Origin: Funneliformis mosseae
Lineage: Eukaryota; Glomeromycota; Glomeromycetes; Glomerales; Glomeraceae
Reading direction: 5' to 3'
DNA length: 11,307 nt
Assembly (NCBI GenBank): GCA_910592005.1
Contig: CAJVPP010003562.1
Span: forward strand, 1 to 11,307
The notes under the pieces were generated by a model. It saw only the letters and a program-made list of their open reading frames with translations. It ran no database searches and was not told where the DNA came from. Position numbers and translations under genes: made by a program. Every line of letters starts with the position of its first letter. The first letter of the stretch is position 1. Shown here piece after piece: positions 7,681 through 11,307 of the stretch.

Positions 7681-7797
7681 TTTTTTAAATTATCTAAGCT
7701 AATTTCTATACTAAGACTATCTATATAACTATTATTTAAACTATCTAATCTATAAGAACTATTTACTAATCTACTATTAGAACTATCTAAAATTTTT
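7681..7797 (-). repeat. TAGATAGT-type low-complexity repeat inside the LINE
   Basis: The plus strand repeats ACTATCTA, ACTATT and CTAATCTA words over about 100 bases. On the minus strand it is in frame and reads as a Ser/Leu/Asn-rich stretch (LDSSNSRLVNSSYRLDSLNN and following). This looks like a microsatellite expansion within the connection region. I do not remember such a stretch in related LINE proteins, but cannot check. Confidence 0.5.
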
Positions 7798-7865
7798 CTT
7801 TCTATCATATAATAAAATTTAGGAGTGTGAGCTGTGGGTATGTGATTGTATATATTTCTTTGAGT

Positions 7866-8539
7866 AATTTCTCTTCAATTTAGCAGATGAGAACTATTAA
7901 TATCCAAGAATTGATCGATAAATAGTAGTGAGTATTTGTGAAGAATATTCTTATATTTCTTTAATTCATTAGCATTAAAAATGAGGTTTAAGAACAGTGA
8001 GCCTCCTTTGATTTCATTAGCTAAAAATTGGTTTGTAATTAGAGAGATGTTTATATTCTCATGATTTAGTAAACTTAGAGTCATGCTAATAATATTTTTA
8101 TATGATTTAGCATCAAATTTTTTGTCTCATTTTTGCAAAGGTGAGGTGTATAACGAGTGCTGAGATAGTAGTTGAAATAATTGAATTGTTGAGATATGTT
8201 TATATAATGATTTTAAATTAAATTGATAAAGAAGTACTGTAGAATATAATTTTAGTTGCTGTGTCCATAGATCATTCAGATTGTAGAAGACGCTACCTTT
8301 GAATAAACAGTCAGGAGTAGTTGAAATTATTGATAAATTATGTTTAACCATCCGTCTTATTGGGGCAGAGATTTTGTTGCATTCATTGTAAGACAGCAGG
8401 ATAGTCTGTAAGCAATATTCTACTAGTAAAAAAAGTATTATATTGAGGATGTAAATAAGTTGTTTATCTATAAGTGATTTCAATTTAAGGATTGTAGTAA
8501 ATTGGTAATAGTGTCTTTAGTCTGTAATTTAACAAAGTT
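7866..8539 (-). pseudogene. LINE thumb/connection region, decayed
   Basis: Frame changes around 8485-8540 link the end of the RT palm (RVWINIFNLKTLL) to SLIDKQLIYILN. The frame from about 8483 then stays open to about 7875 except for one TGA near 8124 (probable former Trp). It contains RRMVKHNLSIISTTPDCLFK, NDLWTQQLKLYSTVLLYQF, TLSLLNHENINISLITNQFL and KYKNILHKYSLLFIDQFLD. This is the helical region between RT and RNase H in Rhizophagus-type LINEs. It has no catalytic residues. Confidence 0.62.
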
Positions 8540-9577
8540 TTTAAATTGAATATGTTAATCCAGACTCTTAAGAACCTAACGGAGCCAAATTCTGGTTTAA
8601 TATCAACTATACTAGATCTAAATTTGATGGGTATTAGTTGTGATATAGTGATAGTATTCGTTAATAATTGTGATTTTGACTTATTAATGGCAGCTTTAGT
8701 GATGGTGTAGAATTCGTTAGCAATTTCAAGTATATCTTCTAAGTCTTTTTTTGAATGTGCAAGCCAGTTTAAATCATCCATATAACCTAAGGTAGAAACT
8801 TGTGCTGATAAAGAGGATGAAGACATATCTTTAACGTTAGAAATCCAAGAATGTTTTATAATATAGCCTTTTTTCAAACTGTCTATTTCACACAGGAGAG
8901 GATCAAAATAAATACACCATAGTAAAGGTAATATGACTTCTCCTTAGTCAATACTGATTTTAATATCATAGTATTCAGAAAGGCCATCTTTGGTGAGAAT
9001 AGCATTTTTTCTATTTGTAAAAAGATTGATAATACAGGAAATGCAATTTTTTGAGATTTTTTATTCTTCTGAACATGAATTTGAGAATGTTGAGGTCCAC
9101 TCTATCATAAGCTTTAGATAAATCTTGCAGCAGAATTCATAAGTCTTTTTTATTTTTAACAGCATCTTCGATTATTAGATTTATTGTTTTAATCAAATCC
9201 TCTATAAATCCTCCAAGAAGACCAGCGTAATTATTTCCTTTCAAAACATTGTATTTAGCAAGTATTTGAGACAGACAATTAGTAATAATTTTAACAAAGA
9301 CTTTTCTTATAGTATCTAATAAGGTGATAGGATGAGTTTTCATTATATCACAATCCTAGTTCACAGTTTTAGGTATCAGATATATGTGGGTTATCTTCCA
9401 TTTTGATGGTATATCATTCATTTCAAAATACATTTTAATTAGTTTCCAAAGTAACTGATGTGTATTGTAACTTAAATGTTTAATTATCTCATTATAGATT
9501 TCTGACAGACCAGTGGCTTTATCATTTAAAAGTTGAAAGATTACTGAAGATAATTCTTCAATAGTAAGGGGTTGCAT
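8540..9577 (-). pseudogene. LINE reverse transcriptase domain, decayed but with catalytic motifs kept
   Basis: The frame starts MQPLTIEELSSVIFQL and NDKATGLSEIYNEIIKHL, the LINE RT fingers block. It continues IPSKWKITHIYLIPK, then a TAG where W is expected, PITLLDTIRKVFVKIITN, and motif A DLSKAYDRVD (9101-9127, after a TGA replacing Trp). A frameshift near 9040-9060 leads to NLFTNRKNAILTKDGLSE and motif B ID-stop-GEVI with PLLW, where TAA at 8946-8944 replaces the Gln. Then comes motif C, YMDDLNWLA (YMDD at 8773-8784). All three catalytic aspartates are present, although the gene is split by two frames and at least three stops. In the LINE life cycle this domain copies the element RNA at the nicked target. 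Confidence 0.88.
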
Positions 9578-10379
9578 GAGATTGTTAAATCAGTTATCAT
9601 CAACATAATTTTTCAGTTGATATTGATTAATCCATTTTTCAAGAAAGAGGTAGCAGGTAAATCAGAAACAGCAAAGTTTTGAAAATGTTTATTGATATAC
9701 TCTTTAATAAGATGTGGATCATTAATTAGATAACATTTTCCATTTACATTTTTAATGATAAGACGATCTAGTACAATAGTTTTCTTTGATTGTCCTAATG
9801 CTGATTAAATAATTTTACCTAGGTTTGATTCATATTGGAGGCAACGTTGATCAATAAAATATTTGATTCTTTGATTAGAAATATTAGTTTCTTCAATTAT
9901 AGAGAGTGCTTTTAAGTTGTGATATAATTTCAATAATATTTTTCTAACTTCTTTGACATTAGTGTCAGTGAGTATATTTGGTAAAGGAATCAGTGATAGT
10001 TTTGCAGAAGATGTAACTTTTTTGATAACTTCTAGATCAGCAATCCATTCATCTTCTAACGGTCAAGTTCTTAAATGAATTCACCCTAGCAGCTTTGAAC
10101 TTTATTACTATTTTATTGATTAATTTCATATGATCATAATAAGTTACTAATTCTTTTGGTTTAGAAGCTTTTTGGTCTGCAAAAACCCATTTATATAAAA
10201 TGAATTTGGTGGTAGCAGTTAAAATGGCATCTCTAAGATATTTTCATATGTGATTTATATTATGTTGAGATTTAGGTAGTAGGAGCAGTTTCTCTATGTT
10301 GTGTTATTTAATTGTATATCTATAGCTTTTGCAAAAAGTTTTTATTATTGTGTAATCATTGTGGTGAAGTTGAATTTTT
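9578..10379 (-). pseudogene. LINE linker between endonuclease and reverse transcriptase, decayed
   Basis: After a stop-dense part (about 10260-10379), a readable frame gives LRDAILTATTKFILYKW and LVTYYDHMKLINKIVIKF. After a frameshift near 10056 it gives EDEWIADLEVIKKV, RIKYFIDQRCLQYESNLGKI, SALGQSKKTIVLDRLIIK and YINKHFQNFAVSDLP. This is the usual connecting region of LINE polyproteins, in which the helical segments and the T-I-V-L-D-R strand precede the RT finger domain. It holds no catalytic residues. A TAA lies between LGKI and SALGQ, and a TGA lies near the start of the RT. Confidence 0.65.
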
Positions 10380-11235
10380 TCCTTTTGTTTTCTTACGTTT
10401 AGCTTAGGCCTCTTGTCTTTTAATAGAGTTAGCGAAGTATAACGTAACAATCTTATGATCTGATTAATAAATAAAAGGCTTTGATACACTATAGTAGAAG
10501 AGGTCAGCAAAGAAACCTGGTGAACAAAAAATGCCATCTAGTCATTTAGGTATATAGTTTTTAATTATACTGTGTGGTGGAAAGAATGTAAGAAGGATAT
10601 CATTATTACATAGAAGTTATAAATCTGTATAGTTTCTGTGTGAGAATCCTTCTACTAATTCAAATCGCCATCTAAGATTTTTATTGAATTTTAAGTGTTC
10701 ATGGTAATTATCTATATTGACATTAAAGTCTCCTATTACAATTATATGATATTGCTATTTATTACAATCATCTAGTAGATTAAGAACTTGTTTTTGTAGG
10801 AGTCTACAATCATGTTTACATTTAGGATCTATCACATTAGCATGGACATAGCAGCTAATTATTCTAAGTTTAATATGTCCTTTTAAAAATAAATCTATAT
10901 AAAGTAAGCGTGAATCTGATATAAATGAAGAGGTAATGTATTTGTCCCATTTTTTTGAAACTAACAGGACAATACTTGCAAAAGGTTGTAGTGAATCAGG
11001 TTGGCTCCAAAATGTTGAATAATGTTAGTCTTATTTGTGTTTGTACAGCATTGATGAATTATGATAAACTTCTGTAAGACTGACAAAATCTATATTATTG
11101 TGCATAAAGTGTTTCATTATTTGTGAAGATTTAATAGGATCTGTAGTATTATTAATTCCCTATATATTGTGTATAGCAAAAGTAATTGTATCTTCTTTAA
11201 TTATGTTATCACATGTATTATCATCTAGGTGTATA
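10380..11235 (-). pseudogene. LINE AP-endonuclease (EEP) domain, decayed
   Basis: Reading from 11235 downwards, one frame runs through DCIHLDDNTCDN and ITFAIHNI, a stop at 11162-11160, then GINN, IMKHFMHNNIDFVSLTEVY, FASIVLLVSKKWDKYI, LLYIDLFLKGHIKLRIISCY, IIVIGDFNVNID, LDGIFCSPGFFADL and SDHKIVTLYF. These are the standard blocks of the endonuclease/exonuclease/phosphatase fold that nicks target DNA for LINE integration. The N-x-x-G-I start, the Glu of LTEVY, GDFN (10722-10733) and SDH (10455-10463) are all present. In-frame stops (TAG or TAA at sites fitting Gln, TGA before LDGIF at a site fitting Trp) break it, but the single frame holds for roughly 260 codons. It continues downstream into a basic Lys/Arg stretch. 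Confidence 0.82.
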
Positions 11236-11307
11236 CAGTCAACTCTTGATATAGCGAACTCTTAATATAACGAATTTTTTGAACAAATATAATAAAAATA
11301 CTCTTGT
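11236..11307 (+). mobile_element. Left terminus of a second pogo/Tigger-like DNA transposon (partial)
   Basis: Starting at 11236 the sequence is CAGTCAACTCTTGATATAGC, preceded by TA at 11234-11235. It contains GATATAGCGAA and then ATATAACGAATT, the same subterminal word that fills the left edge of the window. It matches the reverse-strand terminus ending at 150 in 19 of 25 positions. LINE endonuclease-domain coding sequence on the minus strand is readable right up to this point. The transposon therefore seems to have inserted at a TA within the LINE. Its body lies beyond the right edge. Confidence 0.58.

Larger units (their letters stand above)
5538..11235 (-). mobile_element. LINE-type non-LTR retrotransposon, nearly complete but inactive
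   Basis: The minus strand contains, in 5'-to-3' order, an AP-endonuclease-like domain, a linker, a reverse transcriptase, a thumb/connection region, RNase H, a C-terminal region with a knuckle remnant, a 3' tail and a 10-base poly-A (T-run at 5538-5547). This is the order of APE-type LINEs of the I/Tad-like group that carry RNase H. The wording of the domains matches Rhizophagus LINE proteins as I remember them. The coding part spans about 5.3 kb, close to full length. The 5' end is cut at 11235 by a pogo-like terminus, so the start codon and the 5' target-site duplication are not visible. Many stops and at least five frameshifts make it dead. Confidence 0.8.

Noticed and set aside
10304..10537. 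77-codon minus-strand open frame
   Set aside because: It lies in a different frame from the endonuclease domain, whose FCSPGFFADL and SDHKIV motifs are read across the same bases. It is a shadow frame.
772..11235. Possible reassigned genetic code (TAA/TAG read as Gln)
   Set aside because: Many in-frame TAA/TAG sit at Gln-compatible sites. However, TGA also interrupts the LINE at Trp sites, several frameshifts are present, and catalytic residues are lost. Decay explains everything under the standard code.
1..11307. CRISPR arrays, tRNA or rRNA genes, bacterial promoters or operons
   Set aside because: No regularly spaced direct repeats, cloverleaf-like sequences or conserved rRNA segments were seen. 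The content is eukaryotic mobile DNA.

Overview
The window looks like very AT-rich eukaryotic DNA from a fungal genome, most likely an arbuscular mycorrhizal fungus (Glomeromycotina, Rhizophagus or a close relative). I infer this from the AT richness, a spliceosomal-type intron, and decayed mobile-element proteins that resemble Rhizophagus families as I remember them. No database search was possible. I see no intact host gene and no rRNA or tRNA gene. Almost everything recognisable is a broken copy of a mobile or virus-like gene, so this is a transposon graveyard.

Layout. Bases 1-150 are the outer end of a pogo/Tigger-like DNA transposon whose body lies off the left edge. From about 451 to 1581 there is a decayed hAT-type transposon: a possible terminal motif, subterminal repeats, and a BED-finger transposase N-terminus with an intron still recognisable at 1067-1134. 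A hexanucleotide array follows at 1634-1741. From 2000 to 2798 three successive reading frames look like one decayed gene of uncertain identity. An imperfect palindromic (MITE-like) repeat occupies 2957-3124.

The stretch 3415-5057 is the most unusual part. It holds a broken Vsr-like nuclease (3415-3956, +), a broken A32-type (FtsK/HerA) packaging ATPase of the Polinton/Maverick and large DNA virus kind (4006-4442, +), and a convergent coiled-coil relic on the minus strand (4603-5057). They may be remains of a single virus-like element.

From 5538 to 11235 the minus strand carries a nearly complete LINE-type non-LTR retrotransposon. In order it has an AP-endonuclease domain, a linker, a reverse transcriptase with a YMDD box, a thumb/connection region, RNase H, a C-terminal knuckle region, a 3' tail and a short poly-A. 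It is riddled with frameshifts and stops. A second pogo-like terminus starts at 11236, inside the LINE's 5' coding region, which implies nested insertion.

The relics share one mutational theme. Expected Gln codons have become TAA or TAG, expected Trp codons have become TGA or TAG, and expected catalytic Asp/Glu residues have become Asn/Lys. All of these are C-to-T or G-to-A changes. This fits strong AT-directed decay or a RIP-like process, and nothing here appears able to make a functional protein.
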